Below, piece by piece: positions 17,024-26,437 of a DNA stretch of 64,000 nucleotides (position 1 is its first letter; each line of letters opens with the position of its first letter). The DNA is taken from the NCBI GenBank assembly GCA_963783045.1, contig CAWAMD010000001.1, positions 186,001-250,000 on the forward strand. Direction: 5' to 3'. The notes beneath the pieces are model-generated. The model had not been told where the DNA came from. It saw nothing but the letters and a program-made list of their open reading frames with translations, and did no database searches. Position numbers and translations under genes: made by a program. Source of the stretch: CAWAMD01 sp963783045. Lineage in GTDB: Bacteria; Actinomycetota; Nitriliruptoria; Nitriliruptorales; Nitriliruptoraceae.

Positions 17024-17775
17024 GCGTCCAGCACCTCCGCGACGATCTCGGCGAGGTGGCGCACGACCAGGTCGTCCCCCCGGCGGCGTGCCCGGCCCTC
17101 GAGGTGCATGAGGCAGGACTGGTCGCAGCCGACGAGCACGTCGGCGCCCGCGTCGGCGAGGCTGTCGAGCTTGTCGTCGGCCATCGCGACGGAGGTCTCG
17201 GGCTGCTTCACGGAGAACAGGCCACCGAACCCACAGCAGCGGTCGTCGGCTGACCAGGCGACGGGCTCGACGCCGGCCGCGCGGCGCAGCACGTCGACGG
17301 GCGCCTCGCGGATCCCGAGCTCGCGCAGCATGTGGCACGAGTGGTGGTAGGCGACCCGCTTGTCGGTGCCGGCCGGCGTCGGCAGGTCGTCCAGGTGCTC
17401 GGCGACAAGCGTCGCGTACTCGGTGACCCGTGGCGCGACCCGCTCCACCGCCGCCAGCGCCTCGGTGTCGTCGAGGAGATGGAACAGCTCGCGCCAGAAC
17501 ACCCGGATCATGGTGGCGCAGGAGCCAGCGGGGACCAGGATCATCTCGTCCCCGGACGCGTCGAGGGCCTGCAGCGTCGTGCGGGCGACGGCGGCGGCCT
17601 CCTCGGCGTGGCCGGCGTTCCAGGCGGGCTGCCCGCAGCAGGTGGCCTGCGACACGAGGTCGACCTCGACCCCGAGTGCCCGCAGCGACCGCACGACCGC
17701 GACCCCGAGCTCGGGGGAGACGGCGTCGACGATGCACGTCGGCAGCAGCGCCACCCGGTTGCTTTCGGCCCCCAT
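17020..17775 (-). CDS. lutA: Lactate utilization protein A (CCG-domain iron-sulfur protein)
   Basis: The 251-residue form begins MGAESNRVALLPTCIVDAV at 17775; the longer frame upstream lacks family similarity. Two CCG (DUF224) domains are visible: ATCCGQPAWNAGH and DDRCCGFGGLF, with additional Cys in YHHSCHMLREL and CDQSCLMHLEGRARR. Such domains bind iron-sulfur clusters in GlpC, GlcF and heterodisulfide reductases. It is the first gene of the lut operon. A dyad lies 21 bp upstream of the start. Confidence 0.94.
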   Translation of the reverse strand: MGAESNRVALLPTCIVDAVSPELGVAVVRSLRALGVEVDLVSQATCCGQPAWNAGHAEEAAAVARTTLQALDASGDEMILVPAGSCATMIRVFWRELFHLLDDTEALAAVERVAPRVTEYATLVAEHLDDLPTPAGTDKRVAYHHSCHMLRELGIREAPVDVLRRAAGVEPVAWSADDRCCGFGGLFSVKQPETSVAMADDKLDSLADAGADVLVGCDQSCLMHLEGRARRRGDDLVVRHLAEIVAEVLDA

Positions 17776-17795
17776 GGTCTGCTCCCGCCGTCCGC

Positions 17796-17814
17796 GGCCG
17801 AGCCTAGCTCGGCC
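17796..17814. promoter_or_regulatory. Inverted repeat upstream of lutA (candidate operator)
   Basis: GGCCGAGC-CTA-GCTCGGCC is a perfect 8-bp dyad 21 bp before the lutA ATG. It could be a regulator site or a leader hairpin. No regulator gene is adjacent. Confidence 0.35.
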
Positions 17815-17996
17815 GGACGGCCGCCGTCGGTGGGAACTTCGTCCCTGTCGCGGGCGTTCCACCACGCGGGATCCTGCAGCACCGCGCCCGGCATGGTGGC
17901 TGGACAGTTCCAGGACTCGACCCCCCACCTTCGCTCTGGCAGGGGTCCCGGCGGGAAGATCCTCGCCCGGGTGCGACTCCCGGCCATGCCACGACG

Positions 17997-18029
17997 GCGG
18001 CCGGCCACGGGCGGTTCGTGGCCGGCCGC
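17997..18029 (-). terminator. Hairpin terminator after the sialidase-fold gene
   Basis: A perfect 12-bp stem (GCGGCCGGCCAC / GTGGCCGGCCGC) with a 9-base loop lies 14 bp past the stop of the minus-strand gene. It could also serve the region from the other side. No T tract. Confidence 0.6.
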
Positions 18030-18043
18030 GCTCGTCGTGTGCG

Positions 18044-19576
18044 TCAGTCCCGCGCGTGATGCCCGTCGGCGCGGTGGTGGCCGTGTGGCTCGTCGTGGGG
18101 TCGGCTCAGGCGCGGCCCGCCGCGCTGGTTCGCGACGAAGATGCCGTTGAAGGTGTCCGTGTCGGCCGTGTAGGCGACGTGGACGCGCCCCCCGGGGTCG
18201 AGGCTCGCGTCGATGAAGTCGAGCAGGTCACGGTTCGAGCCGAGCGGTGACAGGCAGAAGATCCCGAGCGTGCAGACGTCGCCGACGTGGATCGGCTGCG
18301 GGCTGGCCGTCTCGACGTGCCAGGTCGGGTCGCCGGAGGTCAGGTCGAGCGACTGGGCGACGTAGAGGTTCCACGTGGCGCCGGCGCCGCCGCCCGGCTG
18401 GGGCTTGCCGTAGGGCAGCTGCGCGATCCGGGTCGGCGTCGCGATGTAGGCAACGTCGACCTTGCCGGGGTCGCCGGCCACGATCGCGGGGAAGAAGTGG
18501 GTCCCGCCGTCGGCGTTGACCCGGTAGGGCGCTCCGGTGCCGTCGCTGGCGCCGTTGAAGGTCGTGCCGCCGTCGAAGGATGCCTCGACGTACATGTCCC
18601 ACTCGCCGGTGAGGTTGTCACCGAAGGCGAGGTAGGGGTTGCCCTGGTTGTCGAGGGTGAGGTCGGCGAAGAGGGCCGAGGCGTCGTGACCGAACCCACC
18701 GTCGAAGACGAGCTGGTCGGTCCAGCTCTGTCCACCGTCGTCGGACCAGGCGATCCAGACCTGGCTGAAGGTGTCCATCTGGGTGATGTTGCAGCCCGTG
18801 GCCTGGTTGGCGACGGCACCGCCGGCGAGCCAGGCGACGTAGACCCGACCCTCGTGCGGACCGGCCTTGGCCACCTTGATGCCGCCCGGGATGGAGTTGC
18901 AGAACGTCGCCGCCTGCGCCTGCGGGTCGGTGAGCACGGTGACAGGCGTCCCGAACGTCTTGCCGCCGTCGGTCGAGGTCGCGACCCAGACCTGGCTCGG
19001 GCCGAAGTCGTGGTAGGTCAGGTAGACCCGTGCCTCGTCGGTCGTCGCGCCGTCGGGGATGGTCGCGTCGATCCACTGCCGGTCGACGAAGAGCGGGTTG
19101 TTGGAGGCGTTCGAGTCGAGCACCGGACCGCTCGCGGCCTGCGGCCACGTCTCGCCGGCGTCGGTCGACTTGTAGACCGCGGCCTGCAGCATGTCCTGGT
19201 CGAGCGTGAACCCGTTCAGGTTGGCCTGGTAGAGGGCGCCCGAGGCGTCGGCCGCCAGCGCGGTGTCGCCGCTCTGGTCGTCGGCGAGACCGCCGGGCTG
19301 CCAGCTGCGTCCGTCGTCGAACGAGCGGACGAAGCACATGCCGCTCGAGCAGGGATAGCTCACGTACAGGTTGCCCTCGGGGCCGCCGAGCATCGACGGT
19401 TCGCCGCCGCCGTCCTTCTCGCCGGCCTGCGCGGTGTCGCCCTCCCGGCCCGCGCCGACCCGGGAGCTCGAGAACGTCAGCGACGACGTGGCGGCGCCGG
19501 CGGTGGGCGCCACCAGCGCGGTGGCGGCCACCGTCGCGAGTGCGCTCATGGCCGCCGTGAGCATGCGGGATGTCAC
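18044..19576 (-). CDS. Secreted sialidase/BNR-fold protein
   Basis: The GTG at 19576 with GAGGAGG upstream gives 510 residues starting with a signal peptide (ALATVAATALVAPTAGA). Five Asp-box (BNR) motifs are visible: SFDDGRSW, STDAGETW, STDGGKTF, SDDGGQSW and SFDGGTTF. These define a beta-propeller of the sialidase superfamily. The classical sialidase catalytic Arg triad and FRIP motif are not evident, so true sialidase activity is uncertain; many actinobacterial BNR exoproteins have other or unknown functions. The C-terminus is His-rich. It lies among other secreted hydrolases. Confidence 0.82.
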   Translation of the reverse strand: MTSRMLTAAMSALATVAATALVAPTAGAATSSLTFSSSRVGAGREGDTAQAGEKDGGGEPSMLGGPEGNLYVSYPCSSGMCFVRSFDDGRSWQPGGLADDQSGDTALAADASGALYQANLNGFTLDQDMLQAAVYKSTDAGETWPQAASGPVLDSNASNNPLFVDRQWIDATIPDGATTDEARVYLTYHDFGPSQVWVATSTDGGKTFGTPVTVLTDPQAQAATFCNSIPGGIKVAKAGPHEGRVYVAWLAGGAVANQATGCNITQMDTFSQVWIAWSDDGGQSWTDQLVFDGGFGHDASALFADLTLDNQGNPYLAFGDNLTGEWDMYVEASFDGGTTFNGASDGTGAPYRVNADGGTHFFPAIVAGDPGKVDVAYIATPTRIAQLPYGKPQPGGGAGATWNLYVAQSLDLTSGDPTWHVETASPQPIHVGDVCTLGIFCLSPLGSNRDLLDFIDASLDPGGRVHVAYTADTDTFNGIFVANQRGGPRLSRPHDEPHGHHRADGHHARD

Positions 19577-19676
19577 GGGTCCCTCCTCAGCACGGGCGGG
19601 CGCGAGACGTCCGCCGAACAGGGAGGCCTTCAACGTCCGGACGCGGAAATCCTGCTCGCGTGCGGACGCCGCATCG

Positions 19677-21314
19677 CTACACGCGGTCGATCCAGCGGTC
19701 GGCCTCGGCGAGCCGGCGCTCGAGCTGCTCGACGGTCGCCTTCGCGACGGAGGCCACCTTCGCGCGGGAGTTGAGCTCGGCGTTCACCTTCTGGTGGCCG
19801 AGGCCGGTGAGGTGCGCGAGCATCTGCACCCGGTCGGTGTTCGCCCGGCGCAGCTCCTTCTTGCGCTGGGCGCGGCTGACGGGCGGGATGCCGTCCGCTG
19901 CCGTGGGCGGCGCGTGGGCCGCGCCGCGGGGCGGCGGGGCGGCGAGCTCGATCTGCAGGTGCAGCTCCTCGCGCTCGTCGTGGACGAGGTCCTCGCCGTA
20001 GGCGTCGTCGAACACCGACGCCGGTCCGTCCTCGGCGAGCGGGGTGGCCGAGATCGCCTGGAAGAGGGAGAGCTGCTCGTCGGGGTCGGCTCCGGGCAGC
20101 TCGTCGAGGTCCGCTGCCGCCTGGTCCCCCTCCTCCTCGCGGCGCTTGAGGCTGTGCGTGCGCTCCTCGCCGAGCGAGGCCGCGAAGAAGCGCAGGCGCG
20201 CGTCGTCGGGGATGAACATGAACGCCTTCTGACGCCGCATGCCCCGGCGCCAGCGAACGAGACGGCCGACGGCCTGACGGAAGAACAGCTCCGTGACCAC
20301 GTTGGTGGCCCAGACGCCCACCCGCAGCCGCGGGATGTCGACGCCCTCCGAGACCATCCGCACGGCGACGATCCACGGCTCGTCGCTGTCGGCGAACGCG
20401 CCGATCTTCTCCGACGCGGTCGGGTCGTCGGAGGTCGCCACCACCGGATCCACCCCGAGCCGTGCCCGCATGAGCCGACCGATGGCGGTCGCGTGCTCCA
20501 CGTCCATCGCGATCACGAGCCCGCCGGCGTCGCCCTGCGTCTCGCGGATCGCGACCAGCTGCTGGTGCGCCTGGTCGAGGACCGTCGGGAGCCACTCGCC
20601 CTCGACCGACAGGGCGGTCCGCAGCCGCTGGCTCGAGTAGGCGCGGTCGAGCACGTCGTCGAAGGTCGCCGACAGGTGCGCGCCGTCGGGGCTGGTCCAC
20701 TCCATGTGCCCGTTGATGCGCGGGAAGAAGACGGGGCGGACGACGCCGCCGTCCTGCAGCGCATCGCCGTAGCCGTAGGTGTAGTCGGGGCGCGCCTCGT
20801 CGAAGTCGTAGGACACGAAGGGGATGGCGTTCTGGTCTGACCGGAACGGCGTCCCGGACAGCGACAGCCGCCGCCCCGCGTACTCGAACGCCTGGAAGAC
20901 CGAGTCGCCCCAGGCGCGGTCGGTGCCGGCATGGTGGATCTCGTCGAAGACGACGAAGGCGTCGTCGGTGAGCCGCCTGAGCGCCGTCGGGGCCGCGGCC
21001 ACCTGCTGGTAGGTGACGACGACGCCGTGCATGTCGTGTGGCAGGACCGCGTCCCGGGAGACCCATTCGGGCTCGAGCTGGAGACCGAACCGGGCGGCGT
21101 TGTCGGCCCACTGGTGCTTGAGGTGCTGTGTCGGGGCGACCACGACGACGGTCCGGTGCGGGTGGTGCGCCAGATCCTGGAGCACCGCCGTGAGCGCGAA
21201 CGTCGTCTTGCCGGCGCCGGGGGTGGCGACGGTCAGGAAGTCACGGTGTGGATGGCGGTGCAGGCGGTCCAGCGCGTCCTTCTGCCACGGGCGCAGGTGG
21301 AGGGTGCGACGCAT
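19677..21314 (-). CDS. SF2 DEAD/DEAH-box helicase (restriction-enzyme-III-like)
   Basis: The 545-residue form begins MRRTLHLRPWQKDALDRL at 21314, so the Q-like LRPWQ motif is at the N-terminus. Motifs include Walker A TPGAGKTTFAL, motif II VVFDEIHH (DEIH), motif III LSGTPFRSD and motif VI QAVGRLVRW. The C-terminal part is charged and ends in a helical segment with a possible DNA-binding character. It resembles RadD/type III restriction-like translocases found alone in actinobacterial genomes. No methyltransferase or nuclease partner lies nearby, so repair is more likely than restriction, but this is inference. Confidence 0.88.
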   Translation of the reverse strand: MRRTLHLRPWQKDALDRLHRHPHRDFLTVATPGAGKTTFALTAVLQDLAHHPHRTVVVVAPTQHLKHQWADNAARFGLQLEPEWVSRDAVLPHDMHGVVVTYQQVAAAPTALRRLTDDAFVVFDEIHHAGTDRAWGDSVFQAFEYAGRRLSLSGTPFRSDQNAIPFVSYDFDEARPDYTYGYGDALQDGGVVRPVFFPRINGHMEWTSPDGAHLSATFDDVLDRAYSSQRLRTALSVEGEWLPTVLDQAHQQLVAIRETQGDAGGLVIAMDVEHATAIGRLMRARLGVDPVVATSDDPTASEKIGAFADSDEPWIVAVRMVSEGVDIPRLRVGVWATNVVTELFFRQAVGRLVRWRRGMRRQKAFMFIPDDARLRFFAASLGEERTHSLKRREEEGDQAAADLDELPGADPDEQLSLFQAISATPLAEDGPASVFDDAYGEDLVHDEREELHLQIELAAPPPRGAAHAPPTAADGIPPVSRAQRKKELRRANTDRVQMLAHLTGLGHQKVNAELNSRAKVASVAKATVEQLERRLAEADRWIDRV

Positions 21315-21412
21315 GGGTCCTCGCGCGGAGCGTGGGCGTGCAGGGGCGAACGAGCAAGCCGGGGAAGGAGGGGGATGATACGGGCTGTCCGGCGTGCCGC
21401 CCGGCAACGCGC

Positions 21413-21438
21413 GGAGCCGGCCCGTGGGGGCCGGCTCC
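21413..21438 (-). terminator. Hairpin terminator after second S15 gene
   Basis: GGAGCCGGCC / GGCCGGCTCC with a 6-base loop lies 45 bp downstream of the minus-strand gene ending at 21483. Confidence 0.6.
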
Positions 21439-21482
21439 CGAATGCGCGGTGCCCGACGCGCAGGTGCGGGGCTGACGCGAGG

Positions 21483-23399
21483 TCAGCCCGCGGGCGTCAC
21501 GCAGCGCATCTGGTGGTAGGCACAGGGCGCCACGTCGAGGTCCAGGTGCGCCACGTCCTTCAGGGGAATCGTCGGGAGCATGAGGCTCGACGGGTGGTGG
21601 GTCGAGGTGTGGATCGTGTTCACGCCCGGCGTCGTCTTCGGGACGTAGCTGTAGTCGTTGTCGTCGAGCGGCGGCGCGTGGACCTTGACGACCAGCTGAT
21701 GGCCCGGCAGGAAGACGTGGCCCACGGGGAAGAGCTCGACGAGGTAGGCGTAGGTCCTGCCCGGCACGATCGGCTGTGGGTTGGTGTGGGGGCGCCACGT
21801 CCGGTAGATCCGGCCGCTCGCGGTCCGGTCGGACGCGGACGCGTCGATGGCACGGTGGCTGGCCTTCAGCATGCCGCGCTGCAGGAAGAGCTCCTCGCCG
21901 CTCGGCGCCCGGTCGACGAGCTGCACGAACAGCTCGGTGTCCGTGCTCGTCGCGTCGACGTTCAGCGTCGCCGTCATCGGGCCGGCGATGACCGTCGGCT
22001 CGTCGAAGGTGATGGTGAAGTCGGCCTCGTCCGGGCCGCCGGCCGCGGTCAGCGGGCCGCCCTGGTCCTTGCCGGCCTGGTAGCTGTAGGCCTGCCGGCG
22101 CGAGCCGTTGACGTAGGAGACGCTCCCGTCGACGACCTGCTGGCGGTCGAAGGTCATCGTGCCGTCCGACGAGAGGTAGAGATCCCGGAAGCGCGTCTGC
22201 GAGTACGGGAAGCCGTCCGAGTGGATCTCCCCGACCTCGCTGCCGTCGTCCTGGTAGCCGAGGATCACCCGGGAGGTCGTGGTGGCTCTCTCCCGCGGAC
22301 CGAATGCCGACACGAGGTTGCCGTCGGGGAACGCGTCGGCCTCCTTCCCGCCCGGGTGGTTGCGGCCGAGCATCCAGTAGTCGATCCAGGCGAGCCGGTC
22401 CTTGCGGATGTGCTCGTCCTCCTGGGTGCCGTGGTCGCCGTTGGTGATCACGAGCCGCTTCGAGATCGTGTCGGGGAGGTGGTCGAAGACGTTCGTGCCC
22501 CCGCGCGGGCCCGTCTGCTCGTCCTGGTACGCGGTCGTGACGTGGACCGGCACGTCGATCCGGTTGATCCAGGTCACCAGGGAGCGCACCCGGTACCACT
22601 CGCTGTCGGTGTCGGACAGACCCTGCAGCAGCGGGTCGTCGAGGGTGGCCCGCGACTTGGACGCCTGGTTGACGCCGCACTCGGCGCTCGTGTCGGCCGG
22701 CGGGAACAGCCCCCCGCCGACGCCGCCGCCGTAGTCGTAGGCGGGACGGATCGCACCGGTCCACAGCAGCGGGAAGCCGTAGTTGGTGACCCCGCCGGGG
22801 TAGACGATGTCGCGGTAGAGGTCGCCGATCAGGCCGGAGACGGATGCGACCCGCAGATGCTCGGGCCGGGTGGCGGCGATCATGGTGCCGGTGATCCCGG
22901 AGTAGGAGTGGCCGTAGATCGCGACGTCGCCGTTCGACCAGGGCTGCTCGGCGATCCAGTCGTCGATGACCTCCTTGCCGTCGAGCGCGCTGCGCCACGA
23001 GAAGAGGTCGAAGGTCCCGGTCGAGCAGCCGGTCCCGCGCAGGCTCGCGAACACGGTGACGTACTCGTCGTCGAAGAAGGCGCCGTGGGCGGCACGGGTC
23101 CCGCCCTGCAGGGGGAGCGGCAGGCCGGTGAGCTCGGCGAGGTCGCCGGCGGGGGTGCTGCCGTCGGCGGAACCGGACTCGTAGCCGGACATCTCGAAGA
23201 CCGTCGGGCACGGGTGCGTGGCCGTGCACTGCTCGGGCACCTTCACGTTGATCGCGATCTCGGTGCCGTCGCTGAGGGTGACGTAGTTCGTCGGCGCCGC
23301 GTGGGCGGGGGACTGCGGCAGCACGATGGCAGTCAGGCTGGCGACGAGCGTGAGCGCGCCGGCGAGCGACCATCGGGTACGCAGGGACGACGTGGGCAT
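21483..23399 (-). CDS. Secreted S15 (CocE/NonD-like) alpha/beta hydrolase
   Basis: The ATG at 23399 gives 638 residues with a clear signal peptide (MPTSSLRTRWSLAGALTLVASLTAIVLPQSPAHAA). The catalytic serine motif is YGHSYSG (about residue 160), and later segments fit the catalytic Asp (VHVTTAYQDEQTGPRG) and His (NGDHGTQ). The C-terminal jelly-roll domain of X-Pro dipeptidyl-peptidases/cocaine esterases follows (FVQLVDRAPSG...FLPGHQLVVKVHAPP). There is no sorting signal, so the protein should be released or loosely wall-bound. It belongs to the same broad family as the LPATG-anchored protein but is not a close duplicate. Confidence 0.9.
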   Translation of the reverse strand: MPTSSLRTRWSLAGALTLVASLTAIVLPQSPAHAAPTNYVTLSDGTEIAINVKVPEQCTATHPCPTVFEMSGYESGSADGSTPAGDLAELTGLPLPLQGGTRAAHGAFFDDEYVTVFASLRGTGCSTGTFDLFSWRSALDGKEVIDDWIAEQPWSNGDVAIYGHSYSGITGTMIAATRPEHLRVASVSGLIGDLYRDIVYPGGVTNYGFPLLWTGAIRPAYDYGGGVGGGLFPPADTSAECGVNQASKSRATLDDPLLQGLSDTDSEWYRVRSLVTWINRIDVPVHVTTAYQDEQTGPRGGTNVFDHLPDTISKRLVITNGDHGTQEDEHIRKDRLAWIDYWMLGRNHPGGKEADAFPDGNLVSAFGPRERATTTSRVILGYQDDGSEVGEIHSDGFPYSQTRFRDLYLSSDGTMTFDRQQVVDGSVSYVNGSRRQAYSYQAGKDQGGPLTAAGGPDEADFTITFDEPTVIAGPMTATLNVDATSTDTELFVQLVDRAPSGEELFLQRGMLKASHRAIDASASDRTASGRIYRTWRPHTNPQPIVPGRTYAYLVELFPVGHVFLPGHQLVVKVHAPPLDDNDYSYVPKTTPGVNTIHTSTHHPSSLMLPTIPLKDVAHLDLDVAPCAYHQMRCVTPAG

Positions 23400-23600
23400 C
23401 GGGTGACCTCCGGGAAGCCGGGCAGGACCGGTCGACGGAGGTCTTCGCCGCCCGAGAGCCGGATACCTGCCGGTATCCGCCGTCCGGACGGGGCGCTTCT
23501 CGCCTGCGCCCGCGGATCGGCCATCTCGGGCATGCGCTGAAGTTCTGCCCCGACGCGCCGACGAGATCAACAGTGATGTCCGCGAGGCGACGGGTGTGAT

Positions 23601-23942
23601 GTGGGAGTCCTGCTCGCAGTGGGCGTCGCGGCCTCGATCACCTCGGGGGTGGCGTACGCGCGAGGACGCCACCGCCTGAGCCAGATCGCCGTGGCGCCCG
23701 CGATGGTGGCCGTGGCCTGGCTGCTCCTCTTCCTGGCCCCCGACGTGCGCGGCGCCTGGGGCGACACGACCGTGCACGGCAGGGTCGTCGCTGCCGCGCT
23801 CATGCTCGCTGCCGGTGTGGTCTTCGCGCAGCTCGCGGCGCACGCACTCGTCCGGCACCGGTGGCGGATCGCCGGGGCCGCCGCGGTGATCGCGACCGTC
23901 AGCAGCCTCGCCTTCGTCCTCGCCCTCGCGGCCGTCAGCTGA
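23601..23942 (+). CDS. Small three-helix membrane protein
   Basis: A GTG start gives 113 residues with three hydrophobic helices (about 2-18, 28-47, 62-82) and a fourth near the C-terminus (residues 90-112). There is no recognised motif and no strong ribosome binding site. It lies between two divergent or convergent exoenzyme genes and has codon use like its neighbours. I think it is real because hydrophobic helices are regularly spaced, but a shadow frame cannot be excluded. Confidence 0.5.
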   Translation: MGVLLAVGVAASITSGVAYARGRHRLSQIAVAPAMVAVAWLLLFLAPDVRGAWGDTTVHGRVVAAALMLAAGVVFAQLAAHALVRHRWRIAGAAAVIATVSSLAFVLALAAVS

Positions 23943-23978
23943 CCGCGAGCAGCACGCGGGCCGGCAGGGCCGCCGCGA

Positions 23979-26192
23979 TCACGGCGGGAAGCTTCCCTCG
24001 CCCAGGGGGCCGGGGGCCCGGCCGCCGCCGGTGCCGATGTCGGGCGGCCACTCGATCGGACGGACCTCGCCGACCGTGAGCGTCACGGCGCCGCCCGAGG
24101 TGTTGCCGAGCCCGTCGACGAGCCCGCCCGAGAGCACGTCCACCGTGTCGCCGTCGTGGAGCCCGGGGACGGCCGCCACCCAGCCGCCGGCCGCGTCGCT
24201 CCACCGGGCGGTGTGGACGCGTCCCGCGACGGCGAAGGTGAGCGAGCCGCCGCGGGGCGAGGACGACCGGGCGAGGACCGAGACGTCAGGATCCGGCGGC
24301 GGGTTCTGGGCGACGAACCGCAGCACCGTTCGGCCGCCCACCGTTGCCAGGGTCGCGCCGCGGACCCGCAGCCCGTGCGACGGGGTGATGCGGAACGCCC
24401 CGCTGTCGAGCGTGTAGGAGGCGCCGTGCACGCGCAGCCGGTAGGTGCCGGCGGGCCAGTTCGGCGGGATGTCGTAGTGGGCGGTGTAGGTCCCGTTCTG
24501 CTCGGTCCACAGGAAGCGGATGCCGAGGTCGGTGTCGACGGTGTGCCAGGTGTCCCCGTCCCGGCGCTCGAGGGTCAGGAAGGGCGAGCCGAGCGGCCGG
24601 TCGACGCCGTCGCGCGAACCGGACCACCGCAGGGTCAGCGAGGTCATCCGCTGCGCCGCGCCGGACGGGGCGGCCACCAGCGTGCCGGCGGCCGTGCCGG
24701 TCCCGACCGTCGGGTTCCCCCGGGCCGTGGAGCCGGTCCCACCGGGCCGGTAGGGCGCGGGCGCCGGTACGCCTGCCGCCATGGCCTTCGTCAGCGCGAC
24801 GAACGTGTTGCGGACCAGCAGCGAGGTGTACTTGCCGAAGACGGTGTGGCCGCCCTCGTAGTGCTGCATGTCGTACTCCTCGGGGGTGGTCAGGTACCCG
24901 AGGTAGTCGTTGGCCAGCCCGACGAGGAACGCCTCGCTGACCCCGGCGGGCAGGAGCCCGTCGACGGCGGCGACGAACCGGCGTCCCATCTCGACCGACG
25001 GCTCGCCGGGGGCGGCCAGCATGAGCCGGTCGCCGACGCGGACGATCTGGATCTCGGGGACCCGGTCCCACGGTGCCGGGGCGGCGAGGATCTTGCGTCC
25101 CTCGACCGGGTCGGCGAGCGCGGCGGGACGGCGGCGGCCCTCGGTGGCGAGCGGCTCGTGGAAGATCGAGGCGCCGTCCTCCGAGCCGCCGAAGAACGAG
25201 ATGCCGAAGAACGGCGCGGGCGCGATGCGCTTGTCGCCCTCGACGATCTGGCCGCAGTAGCACGACTTCGTCCAGCGCACGTCGACGGGCACGTCGCCGG
25301 AGAGGTGCCGGCTGGCCCGCTGCCAGGCGGTGAAGGCACCGGCGGCGACGCGCCGGCCGTCGAGGTCCATGACGCTCGGCGGGTTGTAGCTGTCGAAGAT
25401 CGGCGTCATGTCCCCCTGGTTGCCGTTCGTGAACAACCCGACGAACCCGGGGCTGTGGACCTGACCCGCGAGGTAGGCCATGGCAGGTCCTGCGATGTCC
25501 GCCGACCAGACCTTGTTGTAGGGCGTGGAGGCGGTCAGGTGGACCGGGAACTCGGTCCAGGCGGCGAGCGGCGTCCCGTCGGTGCGGTCGACGCGGAGCA
25601 CCCGCAGGGTCCGGTCGCGGGTGTGGTCGGGTCCGGCCGGGTCCGCGGTGGGCGACCCCTGACCGTAGAAGAGGTCCATGCCGTGGTCGGCGAGGTGGGC
25701 CTCGATCGACCGGTTGCGGTTCACGTGGTCGACGGTCGCAGTGCCCCACCCGGCGACGACCGGGGTGAGCTGGTCGTCGGCGCGGCGGATCGCGTCGGCG
25801 AGCTGCGCGAGCTGCCAGTCGGAGAGGCTCTCGGGTCCGGAGTGGGTGTGGGTGCCGGTGTAGAGGATGGTCGCGTGCGTGAACCCGCGGTCGGCCAGGC
25901 GGCTGACGAGCGACTCCTTGTCGAGTGCGTACGCGAGGTCGGTCGACAGCAGTGCGACCTTGGTGTCCCCGTCGGCCAGGACCAGGGCCCGCCCGGTCAG
26001 CCGTGTCCCGATGCCCTCCATCATGATGTCCGGGCGGACGTAGCCGAGGGTCGTCCCGCCGTTCTCCGGCGTGATGTCGACCACGGCGACGCCGGCGCGC
26101 AGCGTGGACGCTGCGGCGGCGGTCCCGGCGGCCGGGACGAGCGCCAGGACGACGGCGAGGACGAGCAGGATGTGTCGGCGTCGGGAACGCAT
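23979..26192 (-). CDS. Secreted neutral/alkaline ceramidase-like protein
   Basis: The ATG at 26192 gives 737 residues with a signal peptide (HILLVLAVVLALVPAAGTAAAA). The N-terminal 420 residues follow the neutral ceramidase family: AGVAVVDITPENGGTTLGYVRP at the start, the zinc-binding YTGTHTHSGPES and a GNQGDMTPIF stretch. In characterised enzymes that stretch carries the catalytic Ser (NxGDVSPN-type); here Thr stands in its place. The C-terminal beta-rich domain (TYRLRVHGASYTL) resembles the immunoglobulin-like domain of ceramidases. It is predicted to hydrolyse N-acyl linkages of lipids outside the cell. The Ser-to-Thr difference makes the precise activity uncertain. Confidence 0.82.
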   Translation of the reverse strand: MRSRRRHILLVLAVVLALVPAAGTAAAASTLRAGVAVVDITPENGGTTLGYVRPDIMMEGIGTRLTGRALVLADGDTKVALLSTDLAYALDKESLVSRLADRGFTHATILYTGTHTHSGPESLSDWQLAQLADAIRRADDQLTPVVAGWGTATVDHVNRNRSIEAHLADHGMDLFYGQGSPTADPAGPDHTRDRTLRVLRVDRTDGTPLAAWTEFPVHLTASTPYNKVWSADIAGPAMAYLAGQVHSPGFVGLFTNGNQGDMTPIFDSYNPPSVMDLDGRRVAAGAFTAWQRASRHLSGDVPVDVRWTKSCYCGQIVEGDKRIAPAPFFGISFFGGSEDGASIFHEPLATEGRRRPAALADPVEGRKILAAPAPWDRVPEIQIVRVGDRLMLAAPGEPSVEMGRRFVAAVDGLLPAGVSEAFLVGLANDYLGYLTTPEEYDMQHYEGGHTVFGKYTSLLVRNTFVALTKAMAAGVPAPAPYRPGGTGSTARGNPTVGTGTAAGTLVAAPSGAAQRMTSLTLRWSGSRDGVDRPLGSPFLTLERRDGDTWHTVDTDLGIRFLWTEQNGTYTAHYDIPPNWPAGTYRLRVHGASYTLDSGAFRITPSHGLRVRGATLATVGGRTVLRFVAQNPPPDPDVSVLARSSSPRGGSLTFAVAGRVHTARWSDAAGGWVAAVPGLHDGDTVDVLSGGLVDGLGNTSGGAVTLTVGEVRPIEWPPDIGTGGGRAPGPLGEGSFPP

Positions 26193-26437
26193 ACGGGAAC
26201 CTTCGCGCGTGCTTGCGGTCGCGGGCGGACGAACCGCGTCGTCGACACGTTCGACGGTCCGGGTGTGACCTCCTGCCGGCTGCGCGTCCCGTGCCATCGA
26301 CCGTGGTGCGGCGCCGGCGCGCGTCACCGGACACTCCATGATGGGGCGCGTCGCCTGCTGCGCGGCCGGCGAGGTCATCCGACCCGCACTCGTCATCCCC
26401 CCCGCACTCATGCAGACATCCAGAGAGGACCGAACGC

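Noticed and set aside
20931..23540. 869-residue plus-strand frame
   Set aside because: Runs antisense through the helicase and the S15 gene; Arg/Val/Gly-rich with no domain.
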